Notes: a model not told the origin generated them from the sequence alone. Shown: positions 8,444-17,481, counted from the first letter of the stretch. The stretch is 64,000 nucleotides of DNA from FEN-1219 sp039933105 (GCA_039933105.1 JBDTOT010000015.1:35669-99668), one strand, 5' to 3'. A program made the numbers and translations.

Positions 8444-9229
8444 CTACCGCGGCGCCGCATCCAACGGAAACGTCTGTGCGCCTTCATTGCTCGAAGGCGT
8501 CTGACCCGTTGCGCCTCCGGGCGGCCCACCTAGCGGTGGCGCAAGCTCCGCAGATCTACGCAGCGCGTGGAGGAACGGTAACGCGCTGCGAGGCGTGGCG
8601 ACGCCTTGTTCGCCGAACGCCTTTGCGCCGCTATTCCCGTAGAACGTATCGTCGGCGTCCTCGTCGACGTCGAGGCGTATTCCTTCGAACGTCGCCCCCG
8701 CGAACAGCCCGCGGCTATGTTGATACGCATACACCTCGGCTTTGCCGGTCACGACACCCGACGTGCGTCGCCCCATCGGTCCGCCGATCGCGCTCGCGTC
8801 GGCGCCGAGCGTGAACTTGCCGGCTTGGATGTTGCGAAGGGAGCGTTCGTTCGCGAACACCAGGACGACATCCGCTTTTTCCGCGCCGAACTGCGCACCC
8901 AGGCTGCCGCCCGTGAGTGTGATGAACGCCGGGTTGCTCCATGCGCCGCTCGGAGAACGGATCGCGATGACGCCGCGGCCGCGCCTTCCCCCGATCATGA
9001 TGCCGCCGCGGAATACGCCGGGGATCACGACGATGCCGCGCGCCTCCTCGAGTATCTGCACGGGAATTCCGTGCTGTTCGTCGGTCGAAAATGTTTCGAG
9101 AACGCGTGCGGCGTCCGCCAGCTTGTCGGCGTCGTCGTGCCGGCGGGCTTGCGCCTGTGTCGAAGCGAGCGCAGCCAGCATTGCCAACACTGCGAAGGAA
9201 GTAGAGCGAACCGGACCTGTATTGCGCAT
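8444..9229 (-). CDS. SYLF/Ysc84-domain lipid-binding protein, secreted
   Basis: 261 residues from ATG 9229. A signal peptide ends near Ala28 (TQAQA). The mature part is the SYLF (Ysc84 actin-binding/lipid-binding) domain: ARGIVVIPGVFRGGIMIGG, GRGVIAIRS, WSNPAFITLTGGSLGAQFGAE, VVLVFANERSL, and EVYAYQHSRGLFAGATFEG. Bacterial members are periplasmic or outer-membrane associated and of uncertain function. The tail is rich in Pro, Gly and Ala. The frame remains open far upstream through the protease gene, but that part is antisense and has no protein-like features. Convergent with the lipoprotein gene, 8 bp between stops. Confidence 0.85.
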   Translation of the reverse strand: MRNTGPVRSTSFAVLAMLAALASTQAQARRHDDADKLADAARVLETFSTDEQHGIPVQILEEARGIVVIPGVFRGGIMIGGRRGRGVIAIRSPSGAWSNPAFITLTGGSLGAQFGAEKADVVLVFANERSLRNIQAGKFTLGADASAIGGPMGRRTSGVVTGKAEVYAYQHSRGLFAGATFEGIRLDVDEDADDTFYGNSGAKAFGEQGVATPRSALPFLHALRRSAELAPPLGGPPGGATGQTPSSNEGAQTFPLDAAPR

Positions 9230-9294
9230 GACGGCCTCGTCTTGGGCTGCGGAGCAGCATCTTAACCCGTTTGACGCCGCCGCCGGCGCGGGGT

Positions 9295-11202
9295 TCACGG
9301 GCCGCCGGGCGGCAGCGGCGTATCGAGCGTCGCGGAGAGCATGCGGAACAGCTCGCGTTCCGCCGCGGTAATCGTGCCGTCGGCTTGAATGCATGCGAGC
9401 ACGCCGTGCAGCAGCCGTTGTTTCGAGCGCGGGCGTAACCCCGTGAGCGACAGGAGCGCCGAGTCGAGCGTGGCGAGATCGCGCGCAGCCGTCAGCGGAT
9501 CGAACGACGGATCGCGTTCGCCGGCTTGCCAACCGAGGCTCGCGAGTCCCGCGGCGTAGGCCGCCCGCGCGCTTGCCGCGTCGTCGTTGCCGTACGCGGC
9601 GATGTTTGCGAGGAGCGCACGGATTGCGGCGCGCACGTCCATGGGTGTGACAGCGCGTGGCGGTGATGCGACCGGTGTTCCGCGTAGGAACGCACGCAGC
9701 GCGTGCAGTAGCACGAAGCCAAACAGCTGCGGCTCCGGGTTGAGCGCGTCGAGCCGCGTCAGGAGCTCGAACATATAGGTCAGCTCCTCGGCGGGCCGCC
9801 GCTTCAGCGCCGGGACCGTGAGCTCTACGATCGGCAGATACAAGCCGTGATCGATAGGCGCAAGTTCGGCCGCCAAGCGGTGGCACAGGCCGGCGCGGGT
9901 TGCACCGAGTTGCTGCTCGAGGAAGCTCATCTGCCGTTGGCGCGCCGATTCGTCGGGCGACAGCGCGAGCGCGAGCACGAGCAACAGGCTCGAGTCGCGC
10001 GAACGAGCGGCCGCGGCCACCTCGGCAGGCACGGCGTCGCGTAGTGCGCTGCCGACCTCTGGCGCGTCGATGTGGCCGGCGCGGTCGAGCAACGGCGCTG
10101 CCGCGAGCGGTGTCTGGCCGAAGTCGGCGCGCAGCGCGTTTGCCGACGCTGGGATCGAGCTCGGGTCGGGCGGTAGGCGCGACGGCTCCGGCAGGTCGCG
10201 CGGGTCGAAATTCGGCTCGAGTGCGCGGATGCGCTCGAGCAGCGGAGGGTGGGTTGCGAACCAGCCGGTGAACGCGCTCGCGCTGTGCTCGAACAACATG
10301 TGCGCGACTTCCTCGGTATCGACCGAGTCGATGCGCGCGCCGTAGCCGGCGATCTTCTTCAAAGCTCCCGCGAGGCCCTCGGGTTCGCGCGTGAATTGCA
10401 CGGCCGATGCATCGGCCAGACGCTCGCGCTGGCGCGCGACGGCGGCTTTGATCAGGCGGCTGCAGAGCACGCCCATCGCGCCGATGACCACCAGCGCAAG
10501 GCCAATCCCGAGCGCCGCGGCCTGGCCGCCGTTCTTGTCGCGGCGCGTGTAGCGGGCGCTTCGCAGCAACCAGCGTCCGGCGATCGACAGCACGAGAATT
10601 CCAAAGGAGAGCCCCATCAACTGCTGATTCAGGCGCATGTCGCCGTTCAGGACATGGCTGAACTCGTGCGCGATGACGCCTTGCAGCTCCGCACGATCGA
10701 GGCGCTCGAGCGCGCCTCGCGTGACCGTGATCGCTGCGTTCGCGGGCGACATGCCTGCGGCGAACGCGTTGATGCCGGCTTCCTGCTCGAGAATGTATAT
10801 CTCCGGCACCGGCAGGCCCGCCGCCAACGCCATTTCTTCCACCACGTTTACGAGCCGCCGTTGCAGCGGGTCTGCGCCTTCGCCGCTGACTTCCGTGGCG
10901 CCGAGCAGGCGCGCGACTTGCCCGCCGCCGCGCGCGATGGTCGCTGCCCGATACAGACTCGCGAGACCCATGGCCGCCAGCGTGCCGCCCACCATCATGG
11001 CCACGAAGCCCGCGTGCGTACCGACCCACTGCTGCCAGCTCTGGTCGCCCAGGAACACTGCGTTGCTGTTCAGGTACAGGCGCAGCGCCGCGCCCACGAC
11101 GACGGTGGTAGCGACAGCACACGCAAGGAACGCGAGTAAGAACAGCGCTACGAGCACCCGGCTCGTTCGCCGCGACTGCTCCTGGCGCGCGAAGAAATCC
11201 AC
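9295..11202 (-). CDS. M48-family membrane metalloprotease (HtpX-like)
   Basis: 635 residues. Hydrophobic segments at about 16-40 and 64-84 precede a peptidase M48 domain with the zinc motif HEFSH at 179-183; two more hydrophobic stretches follow (about 195-240). HtpX-type proteases degrade misfolded membrane proteins with their active site in the cytoplasm. The protein is about twice the length of HtpX: the second half (from about 340) is a soluble, helical extension of unknown role. The gene sits 14 bp downstream of lemA in the same direction, a recurrent LemA-M48 pairing in bacteria that suggests a joint envelope function. Confidence 0.9.
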   Translation of the reverse strand: MDFFARQEQSRRTSRVLVALFLLAFLACAVATTVVVGAALRLYLNSNAVFLGDQSWQQWVGTHAGFVAMMVGGTLAAMGLASLYRAATIARGGGQVARLLGATEVSGEGADPLQRRLVNVVEEMALAAGLPVPEIYILEQEAGINAFAAGMSPANAAITVTRGALERLDRAELQGVIAHEFSHVLNGDMRLNQQLMGLSFGILVLSIAGRWLLRSARYTRRDKNGGQAAALGIGLALVVIGAMGVLCSRLIKAAVARQRERLADASAVQFTREPEGLAGALKKIAGYGARIDSVDTEEVAHMLFEHSASAFTGWFATHPPLLERIRALEPNFDPRDLPEPSRLPPDPSSIPASANALRADFGQTPLAAAPLLDRAGHIDAPEVGSALRDAVPAEVAAAARSRDSSLLLVLALALSPDESARQRQMSFLEQQLGATRAGLCHRLAAELAPIDHGLYLPIVELTVPALKRRPAEELTYMFELLTRLDALNPEPQLFGFVLLHALRAFLRGTPVASPPRAVTPMDVRAAIRALLANIAAYGNDDAASARAAYAAGLASLGWQAGERDPSFDPLTAARDLATLDSALLSLTGLRPRSKQRLLHGVLACIQADGTITAAERELFRMLSATLDTPLPPGGP

Positions 11203-11216
11203 CGGCTAGGAGTCGG

Positions 11217-11804
11217 TCAGGTGAAGGAGACCTTCGGCACCGCGCGTTTTTCGGGCTGCTCGATCTCGAGGTATTCCGCCGGCTTGAAGCCGAAATTGTT
11301 CGCGATCAAATTGGCCGGGAAGCTCTGCGAAGAGTTGTTGTAGCCGAGCACGGCATCGTTGAACGCCTGGCGCGCGAACGCGACCTTGTTCTCGGTGGAC
11401 GTGAGCTCCTCTTGGAACTGCTGCATGTTTTGGCTGGCTTTCAGGTCCGGATACGCTTCCGCGAGCGCAAAGAGTCGGCCGAGCGTGCCGCCGAGAGTCG
11501 TTTCGGCTGCGGCGAGGGCCTTGATGGCTTCCGCGTCGGATGGGTCTGCGGCAGCGCGTTTGAGGCCCGCCTGCGCGCTGTTACGGGCGGTGATCACCGC
11601 TTCGAGCGTGCCGCGCTCGTGGCTCATGTAGCCTTTGACGGCTTCGATCAGATTCGGGATCAGGTCGTAGCGGCGCGTGAGCTGCACGTCGATTTGCGAG
11701 AAAGCGTTACGCACGCGGTTGCGCGAGCTCACGAGATTGTTGTACATGGCAATCACGTACAACACGACGGCGGCAACAATGACGAGCGTGATGATCGTTC
11801 CCAT
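11217..11804 (-). CDS. lemA: LemA family protein
   Basis: 195 residues from ATG 11804, which has a good ribosome site (AAGGAG, 8 bases upstream). One N-terminal transmembrane helix (residues 3-19) precedes the LemA signature YNNLVSSRNRVRNAFSQIDV and LTRRYDLIPNLIEAVKGYM, then a coiled helical body. LemA proteins have a short extracytoplasmic N-terminus and helical domain; their molecular role is unclear. It is followed at 14 bp by the M48 protease gene. The open frame continues upstream past 11804, but the extension is antisense to apbE. Confidence 0.93.
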   Translation of the reverse strand: MGTIITLVIVAAVVLYVIAMYNNLVSSRNRVRNAFSQIDVQLTRRYDLIPNLIEAVKGYMSHERGTLEAVITARNSAQAGLKRAAADPSDAEAIKALAAAETTLGGTLGRLFALAEAYPDLKASQNMQQFQEELTSTENKVAFARQAFNDAVLGYNNSSQSFPANLIANNFGFKPAEYLEIEQPEKRAVPKVSFT

Positions 11805-12852
11805 CGACAGACTCCTTCTGGACGCGGGCCTGCGGAGAATACGCCCGCAGTTCGCGGCGCGCCATTGCGTAGCGCTAGGGGTTGCCGCGGCGTGTGTCGT
11901 CGCCGCCGCGCTGTTCGCGACGCCTGCACGGGCTGACTGGCTCGGCGAAGTCACCGACATGATGGGCACGCGTGTGTCCGTCGACCTTTGGGCCGACGAC
12001 GAGCTGCGTGGCCATGATCTTGTCGCGCAAGTCATGACCTATTACCGGCACGTCGATGAAATGATGAGCACGTACAAACCCGACAGCGAGATCTCGCGCA
12101 TCAATGCGCACGCTCACGAGGCGCCGATGCGCGTCAGCGATGAGCTCTTCGACGTGGTGCAGGCGTCGCAGGAGATTTCCGCCGCGAGCCATGGGGCGTT
12201 CGACATCACTTATGAGAGTATCGGCTATCTCTACGACTTCCACGCGCGCCAGCACCCGACGGACGCGCAGATCAAAGAGCACCTACCCGCCGTCAGCTAC
12301 CGGCACGTCGTGCTCGACGCCGAGAAGCACACGATCTACTTCACCGTGCCCGGCGTGAAGATCAACGTCGGCGGTATCGCGAAGGGCTACTTGGTTCAGC
12401 ATGCGGCCGACATGTTACGCGCGCAGGGCGTGGAGCACGCATTGTTGAATGCCGGCGGCGATACGCGCGTCATCGGCGACCGGCGCGGTCAGCCGTGGAT
12501 TGTCGGCATCCGCAATCCGCGTGTGGCGGGCGAGATCGTCACGAGGCTACCGTTGGTCGACGAAGCGATTTCGACCGCCGGTGACTACGAGCGGTTCTTC
12601 GAAGAGAACGGTCGTCGCTATCACCACGTCATCAATCCCCGCACGGGCGAACCAACGGAAGGTATCTTGACCGTGACAGTCATTGGCCCGAGCGGCACTA
12701 TGACCGACGGTCTCGATACGGCCATCTTCGTGCTCGGCGTGGAAGAGGGCATGAAGCTGATCAAGCGCTACCCGGAGTACGAAACGATCATCGTCGAGTC
12801 GAACGGCAAGGTCACCTACTCGAGCGGGCTTACGCCGCCCGAGCAAAAGTAG
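11791..12852 (+). CDS. apbE: FAD:protein FMN transferase
   Basis: ApbE transfers the FMN part of FAD to a threonine of partner flavoproteins in the periplasm (for example Rnf/Nqr subunits). About 354 residues from ATG 11791. An N-terminal signal region (VALGVAAACVVAAALFATPARA) is followed by the ApbE core: MGTRVSVDLWADD, NVGGIAKGYLVQHAAD, NAGGDTRVIGDRR, ISTAGDYERFF, HHVINPRTGEPT and TDGLDTAIFVLG. No lipobox cysteine is seen. The start is uncertain: ATG 11791 overlaps the lemA start by 14 bp in the divergent direction; a downstream non-ATG start is possible. No Nqr/Rnf genes are in the window, so the substrate is unknown. Confidence 0.92.
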   Translation: MIVPIDRLLLDAGLRRIRPQFAARHCVALGVAAACVVAAALFATPARADWLGEVTDMMGTRVSVDLWADDELRGHDLVAQVMTYYRHVDEMMSTYKPDSEISRINAHAHEAPMRVSDELFDVVQASQEISAASHGAFDITYESIGYLYDFHARQHPTDAQIKEHLPAVSYRHVVLDAEKHTIYFTVPGVKINVGGIAKGYLVQHAADMLRAQGVEHALLNAGGDTRVIGDRRGQPWIVGIRNPRVAGEIVTRLPLVDEAISTAGDYERFFEENGRRYHHVINPRTGEPTEGILTVTVIGPSGTMTDGLDTAIFVLGVEEGMKLIKRYPEYETIIVESNGKVTYSSGLTPPEQK

Positions 12853-12856
12853 CGCG

Positions 12857-13552
12857 TCAGGCCTGCTCGCGGCGTCCGCGATCGATGGGGGTGACGTTGC
12901 TCTCGCCGGCAAAGTACCGCCGCATTTTCAGTGCGGCGCGCAGCTTCGTGGTTCGCACGTAGTGCTGGTAGAACAGATCTTTGACTATCTCGATTAGCAC
13001 CGCGGATTGATCGGCCCCGATCGTGGGCGGCTCACCGTGGTCGCCGAACAGCACTTCCAAGATCGTGTCCGTCGTGCCGGCATCGATATCGGCGAGACGC
13101 AGCACGTCGGCAACGGTGTCGCGCCAGCGTCGCGGCGTTTCCTCGTCGGCTAGCGTTAGCGCCGCGTTTACGGTGCGCCGGCACATCGATGCGAATGCGT
13201 TGTGGGTGCCGGCGGTGTAGCAGTCCAGCGTCTCGCGCAGCAGCTGCTCGACGCTGGTCGGCAGATAGCCGAACTGGAAGCGCTCGCGCGGCCGCTCGAT
13301 CTCGATCATATGGTCGGCGAGCTCGACTCGCTCGGCGCCGATGGAACGCACGCCGACGCGCACGAATCGCGGCTCGCCGCACGCGGCGCAGCGGAACACG
13401 AGGCCTACGTTCTTGGGTTCAGTGCGAGCGATCTCGGCAAACGAGGGCAGAGCGACGGGCAGCAGTTGGGCGTGCGCGCCACAGTGCGGGCATTCGCGCG
13501 CAACGGGCTCCGCCTGCTCGAAGCCCCCGGTCTTGTTTACATAAATCGCCAC
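12857..13552 (-). CDS. DUF4145-type protein with zinc ribbon
   Basis: 231 residues. The N-terminus has two CxxC knuckles (ECPHCG near 20 and RCAACG near 54) forming a zinc ribbon. The rest fits DUF4145: YLPTSVEQLLRETLDCYTAGTHNAFASMCRRTVNAAL, then a helical region ending VRTTKLRAALKMRRYFAGE. Such proteins are common in Gammaproteobacteria; a nucleic-acid or restriction-linked role has been suggested for the family but is not shown here. Convergent with apbE (4 bp between stops). Its upstream side is the inverted-repeat element at 13631-13746. Confidence 0.8.
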   Translation of the reverse strand: MAIYVNKTGGFEQAEPVARECPHCGAHAQLLPVALPSFAEIARTEPKNVGLVFRCAACGEPRFVRVGVRSIGAERVELADHMIEIERPRERFQFGYLPTSVEQLLRETLDCYTAGTHNAFASMCRRTVNAALTLADEETPRRWRDTVADVLRLADIDAGTTDTILEVLFGDHGEPPTIGADQSAVLIEIVKDLFYQHYVRTTKLRAALKMRRYFAGESNVTPIDRGRREQA

Positions 13553-13630
13553 GTCGTACCTTTCTTTTTAGTCTACCCCAACCGCACCACACCGCGTCGC
13601 CAAGACGAGCCAGCCCGCTGCGCTCGAAAT

Positions 13631-13746
13631 GACGTCGGTGCTGCAGAGCCCCTCGCGGGACCGTCTGCGCACATGGATGTGCGCAGCCGAGCCGCAGGGA
13701 TGCGATTTCCGGCGTGTCCCGCGAGGAGCTCTGTGGCGCCGATGTC
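13631..13746. repeat. Nested inverted-repeat (REP/BIME-like) intergenic element
   Basis: Outer arms 13644-13661 and 13716-13733 match at 17 of 18 positions (CAGAGCcCCTCGCGGGAC against its complement); the match weakens but continues out to GACgTC at 13631 and GAcaTC at 13741-13746. Inside lies a perfect 9-bp hairpin, TGCGCACAT-GG-ATGTGCGCA (13666-13685), and a small CGCA-GGGA-TGCG hairpin (13693-13704). No protein-like reading frame. It sits between the 3' end of ettA and the 5' end of the DUF4145 gene. Architecture resembles multi-hairpin repeats scattered in some Gammaproteobacterial genomes; copy number cannot be judged from one window. Confidence 0.7.
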
Positions 13747-13787
13747 ATGTTCGCCGGCGCTAAACGCTGGCGCGCGTGACAGCGCCG

Positions 13788-15458
13788 TCAACCGAGTTTT
13801 TTGTAGCGGATGCGGTGCGGTTGGTCGGCATCGTCGCCTTTGCGTCGGCGCAGGTCCTCGGCGTAGTCGGCGTAGTTGCCCTGAAAGAACAGGACTTCGC
13901 TGTTGCCCTCGAACGCCAAGATGTGGGTCGCGATGCGGTCGAGGAACCAGCGATCGTGCGAGATCACCACCGCACTGCCAGGGAACGCCAGTAATGCATC
14001 TTCGAGCGCGCGCAGCGTTTCCACGTCGAGATCGTTCGTTGGCTCGTCCAGCAGGAGCACGTTGCCGCCCGCGCGCAGCACTTTCGCGAGGTGTACGCGG
14101 TTGCGCTCGCCACCGGACAACATGCCGATCTTCTTCTGCTGGTCCGTGCCGCGGAAGTTGAAGCGCCCGCAGTACGCGCGCGATGGCGTCTCATAGGTGC
14201 CGATCTTCAGAATGTCCTGGCCTTCGCTAATCTCTTCCCACACGGTTTTGTCGTTGTTCAACGTGTCGCGGCTCTGGTCGACGTAGGCGAGTTGCACCGT
14301 GTCGCCGGTGCGTAGCGAGCCTGAGCCGGGTTTCTCCTGGCTGGCCATCATTCGGAACAAGGTGGTCTTGCCCGCGCCGTTTGGGCCGATCACGCCGACG
14401 ATACCCCCCGTCGGCAGTCTGAACGACAAGTTCTCGAACAGCACGCGCTCGCCGAACGCTTTGCCGATATTGTCGGCTTCGATCACGAGCTCCCCCAACC
14501 GCGGGCCGGGCGGAATGTAGATTTCGTTCGTCTCGTTGCGCGTCTGGAATTCCTTCGACGTGAGCTCATCGAAACGCGCCAGTCGTGCTTTCGCCTTGGC
14601 GCGGCGTGCCCCCGGATTGGTGCGCACCCACTCGAGCTCGGTCTTGATCGTGCGCTGGCGCGAGGCTTCCTGCTTTTCCTCGAGCCGGAGCCGCTCGTCC
14701 TTCTGCTCGAGCCAGGAGGTGTAGTTGCCTTGCCAGGGAATACCGTGGCCGCGGTCGAGTTCCAGGATCCAGCCCGCCACGTTGTCGAGGAAATAGCGAT
14801 CGTGAGTCACGGCGATCACGGTGCCGGGGAATTCCTTGAGAAATCGTTCGAGCCACGCGACGGATTCCGCATCGAGATGGTTCGTGGGCTCATCGAGCAG
14901 CAGCATGTCGGGGTTCGACAGCAGCAGCCGGCACAGCGCGACGCGGCGGCGCTCGCCGCCTGACAAGGTTTGCACATTCGAATCCCAAGGCGGCAGCCGC
15001 AGGGCGTCGGCCGCAACGTCGAGCTTGCGCTCGATCTCCCAACCGCCCGTGGAATCAATCGCGTCCTGCAGCTTGCCTTGCTCCTCGAGCAGCCGATTCA
15101 TCTCGTCGTCTTCGAGCGGCTGGGCGAACTTGTCGCTGATCTCGTTGAAGCGTTGTATGAGCTTCAACTGGTCGGACACGGCTTCCTCGACGATCGCGCG
15201 CACGTTCTTGGTTGCATCGAGCGCGGGCTCCTGCTCGAGGTACCCGATCTTGATGCCCGCCTGGGGCCGCGCTTCGCCTTCGAACTCCGTGTCGACGCCG
15301 GCCATGATCTTGAGTAGCGTGGATTTGCCCGAGCCGTTCAAGCCTAGGACGCCGATCTTCGCGCCGGGGAAGAAGCTCAAGCTGATGTCGCGCAGGATGA
15401 ACCGCTTCGGCGGGACGATCTTGCCGACGCGGTTCATTGTGAAGATGTATTGGGCCAT
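13788..15458 (-). CDS. ettA: Energy-dependent translational throttle protein EttA (ABC-F)
   Basis: 556 residues, the same as the E. coli protein, from ATG 15458 (MAQYIFTMNRVGKIVPPKR). Two ABC cassettes are seen: Walker A GLNGSGKST and GPNGAGKTT, two signatures LSGGERRRVALCRLLL and LSGGERNRVHLAKVL, and LLLDEPTNHLD and LLLDEPTNDLD. No membrane segments, as expected for ABC-F. EttA binds the ribosomal E site and gates the first elongation steps according to ATP level. Divergent from the YihY gene, with 233 bp between starts containing a small palindrome at 15526-15542. Confidence 0.97.
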   Translation of the reverse strand: MAQYIFTMNRVGKIVPPKRFILRDISLSFFPGAKIGVLGLNGSGKSTLLKIMAGVDTEFEGEARPQAGIKIGYLEQEPALDATKNVRAIVEEAVSDQLKLIQRFNEISDKFAQPLEDDEMNRLLEEQGKLQDAIDSTGGWEIERKLDVAADALRLPPWDSNVQTLSGGERRRVALCRLLLSNPDMLLLDEPTNHLDAESVAWLERFLKEFPGTVIAVTHDRYFLDNVAGWILELDRGHGIPWQGNYTSWLEQKDERLRLEEKQEASRQRTIKTELEWVRTNPGARRAKAKARLARFDELTSKEFQTRNETNEIYIPPGPRLGELVIEADNIGKAFGERVLFENLSFRLPTGGIVGVIGPNGAGKTTLFRMMASQEKPGSGSLRTGDTVQLAYVDQSRDTLNNDKTVWEEISEGQDILKIGTYETPSRAYCGRFNFRGTDQQKKIGMLSGGERNRVHLAKVLRAGGNVLLLDEPTNDLDVETLRALEDALLAFPGSAVVISHDRWFLDRIATHILAFEGNSEVLFFQGNYADYAEDLRRRKGDDADQPHRIRYKKLG

Positions 15459-15691
15459 CGGTCCTGGGCTCACAAACGGGGCGTGAATTATCGGGGCCAG
15501 GCTGCGCATCGGCAACTAGACCGTGCCGACCGTCATGGTCGGGCGCGAGCTTGAGCACGACACTGGCCCGAGCACAGATCAGGACCAATGAACAGAACCG
15601 CGTTTATCCGTACTATCCGCGAAGGTTCGGCGATGCAGCCGCGTCGCCCGGAGCCGTCTTCTCGATTGACCGAATTCGCCGGGAGCGATCG

Positions 15692-16609
15692 ATGACGGGC
15701 GAGGTGACGACCGGAAAAATCTGGAGCTTGGTCAAAAAGTCGATCGGCTCATGGTCCCACGACCATGCCTCGAGCATGGGCGGTGCGCTCGCGTATTACA
15801 CGCTGCTCTCGATCGCGCCGATCCTCGTCATCGTCATCGCTGTCGCGGGCTTCTTTCTCGGCGATGAGGCTGCGCGCCGCGAAATCATGGCGCAGGTCAG
15901 GGGAATGCTTGGCGACGACGGCGCAGCCGCGGTACAAGGCCTGCTGAAGCGCGCAAGCGAGCCCACACAGGGCCTCATTGCAACCATCAGCGGAATAGCT
16001 CTGTTGATCATCGGCGCGACGACGGTATTTGCGGAGTTGCAGGCCGATCTCGATCGCATCTGGCGGGCGCCTGCGACGACGATCGGCGGCCTGTGGGCGC
16101 TGTTACGTGCCCGCCTGCTCTCGTTCGGCATGATTCTCGCGATGGGGTTTTTGCTGCTCGTCTCTCTGGTCGTGAGCAGCGCGTTGGCCGCGCTCGGCAA
16201 GTGGTGGGGCGGTTGGTTCGAAGGTTGGGCACTCCTGCTCGAGGCGCTGAACTTCACGGTGTCGTTCGCGGTGACGACCACGTTGTTCGCGGTGATGTAC
16301 AAGATGTTGCCGCGAGCGGACATCGCTTGGCGGGACGTTTGGATCGGTGCCGTAGTCACCGCGGCGCTCTTCACGGTCGGTAAGCTGCTCATCGGCCTCT
16401 ACATGGGGCGCCGCGGAGTCGCATCGGGATTCGGTGCCGCGGGGTCGTTCACTGTGCTGCTCTTCTGGGTCTATTACTCGGCGCAGAGCTTCTTTTTGGG
16501 CGCCGAGTTCACATGGGTGTATGCGAACGAAGTCGGGTCGCGCGCCGGGAAATCGCGTGAAAAGCCCGCGCCACCGAAGCCGCGAGATCGCCACCCCGCT
16601 CGCACGTGA
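15692..16609 (+). CDS. YihY/BrkB family inner-membrane protein
   Basis: 305 residues from ATG 15692, preceded by GGGAG at a good distance. Six or so transmembrane helices: about 30-55 (ALAYYTLLSIAPILVIVIAVAGFFLG), 105-130, 150-175, 195-215, 225-245 and 255-280. The motif SMGGALAYYTLLSIAP and the AGSFTVLLFWVYYSAQSFFLGAEFT end are diagnostic of YihY/BrkB (once misnamed RNase BN). Function unknown; it is an integral inner-membrane protein. The frame continues upstream to 15551 without protein-like features. The tail is basic and proline-rich. Confidence 0.93.
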   Translation: MTGEVTTGKIWSLVKKSIGSWSHDHASSMGGALAYYTLLSIAPILVIVIAVAGFFLGDEAARREIMAQVRGMLGDDGAAAVQGLLKRASEPTQGLIATISGIALLIIGATTVFAELQADLDRIWRAPATTIGGLWALLRARLLSFGMILAMGFLLLVSLVVSSALAALGKWWGGWFEGWALLLEALNFTVSFAVTTTLFAVMYKMLPRADIAWRDVWIGAVVTAALFTVGKLLIGLYMGRRGVASGFGAAGSFTVLLFWVYYSAQSFFLGAEFTWVYANEVGSRAGKSREKPAPPKPRDRHPART

Positions 16610-16669
16610 GCGCGTTGTTCGCGCTCGAAATCGAACGCCGCCGGCTGCTGATTTTCTCCGACCCGATCG

Positions 16670-17146
16670 CTAGATCAGTCCCGCCGCCTCGTCTTCGGTC
16701 GGCAGTCGCCCCGCCGGCGTAAATTTGTCCACCGCTGCGGGTAAATCCTGCGTGAGCCTCGACAGCAGGTCCTCCCTCGAGAGTCCGGTGCGGTGCGAAA
16801 GCGTGTCCAGCACTTCGGGGCCGATCGCTTGTTCGATCTGCTCGGAGCGCAGTTGTTGATTGGGGCCGGTACTCACCCACGAATCCGCGGCGTGGCCTTG
16901 GCCGTTCTGCCGAAAGCGCTCGATCAGGTCGCGAAGGCCGCCGCTCACGATGCTGCCGGCGCTCCCACCGCCGAGTAGTCCGCCCAGCTTGGCGAGAACA
17001 CTGCCTTGCTGATCAGGTTGATCGGGTCCGCCGAGTGGAGCCTGCTTTCGTCCTGCGAGCGCTTCGGCGATCTTGTCGCGGTTCTTGTAACCGGCGACAG
17101 CAAGAAGTCCCAAAAGGGCGACCATAGATGGCATTCCACGGCTCAT
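16670..17146 (-). CDS. YidB family (DUF937) protein
   Basis: 158 residues from ATG 17146, with GAGGAG upstream. A weakly hydrophobic N-terminus (MVALLGLLAVAGY) precedes a glycine-rich linker (LGGLLGGG) and the YidB domain: GLRDLIERFRQNGQGHAADSWVSTGPNQQL and LDTLSHRTGLSREDLLSRLTQDLP. Function unknown in bacteria. First of five same-strand small genes (to 18627) whose relatives respond to envelope or general stress, spaced 36-85 bp apart, so possibly one or a few transcripts. Confidence 0.9.
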   Translation of the reverse strand: MSRGMPSMVALLGLLAVAGYKNRDKIAEALAGRKQAPLGGPDQPDQQGSVLAKLGGLLGGGSAGSIVSGGLRDLIERFRQNGQGHAADSWVSTGPNQQLRSEQIEQAIGPEVLDTLSHRTGLSREDLLSRLTQDLPAAVDKFTPAGRLPTEDEAAGLI

Positions 17147-17182
17147 TTCATTCTCCTCGGTAAGTGGAACAGGGTCATGGTT

Positions 17183-17437
17183 TTACACGCGCCGCTTGGC
17201 GATGACGCTCCAGAAGAAGAGAACGACAATGGCCCCGACGACTGCACCGATGAGTCCGGCACCCTCTCCCGGCGCATACCATCCAAGCGCTTGCCCTAGA
17301 TAGCTCGCGACGACCGCTCCCACGACACCGAGAAGGGCCGTCAATACGAAACCCGAGGGCTCGTTGCTGCCCGGCATGATGAATTTGGCGATCACGCCAG
17401 CGACGAACCCAACGATGATCGTCCAAATAATACCCAT
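17183..17437 (-). CDS. GlsB/YeaQ/YmgE family stress-response membrane protein
   Basis: 84 residues, three hydrophobic helices: about 3-22 (IIWTIIVGFVAGVIAKFIMPG), 30-48 and 58-80, with a short basic C-terminus (AKRRV). The GVVGAVVASYLGQ and GLIGAVVGAIVVLF repeats are characteristic of the transglycosylase-associated (YeaQ) family. Despite that name, no glycosylase activity is established. E. coli and Gram-positive relatives are induced by acid or cell-envelope stress. Confidence 0.92.
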   Translation of the reverse strand: MGIIWTIIVGFVAGVIAKFIMPGSNEPSGFVLTALLGVVGAVVASYLGQALGWYAPGEGAGLIGAVVGAIVVLFFWSVIAKRRV

Positions 17438-17481
17438 GGTTAACTCCGTATTGGTGGGGCCGAGCTACGTCTAAGAACCCT

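Noticed and set aside
9230..11122. Very long minus-strand open frame upstream of the SYLF gene
   Set aside because: It is a shadow of the M48 protease gene; the translation is Arg/Pro/Ala-rich without any domain. The real gene begins at ATG 9229.
13573..13791. 72-codon frame within the nested repeat between ettA and the DUF4145 gene
   Set aside because: Its sequence is dictated by inverted-repeat arms, and it has no ribosome site or family.
15526..15542. CCGACC-GTCAT-GGTCGG palindrome between ettA and the YihY gene
   Set aside because: Six-bp arms in GC-rich DNA are expected by chance; no second copy or link to a regulator seen here.
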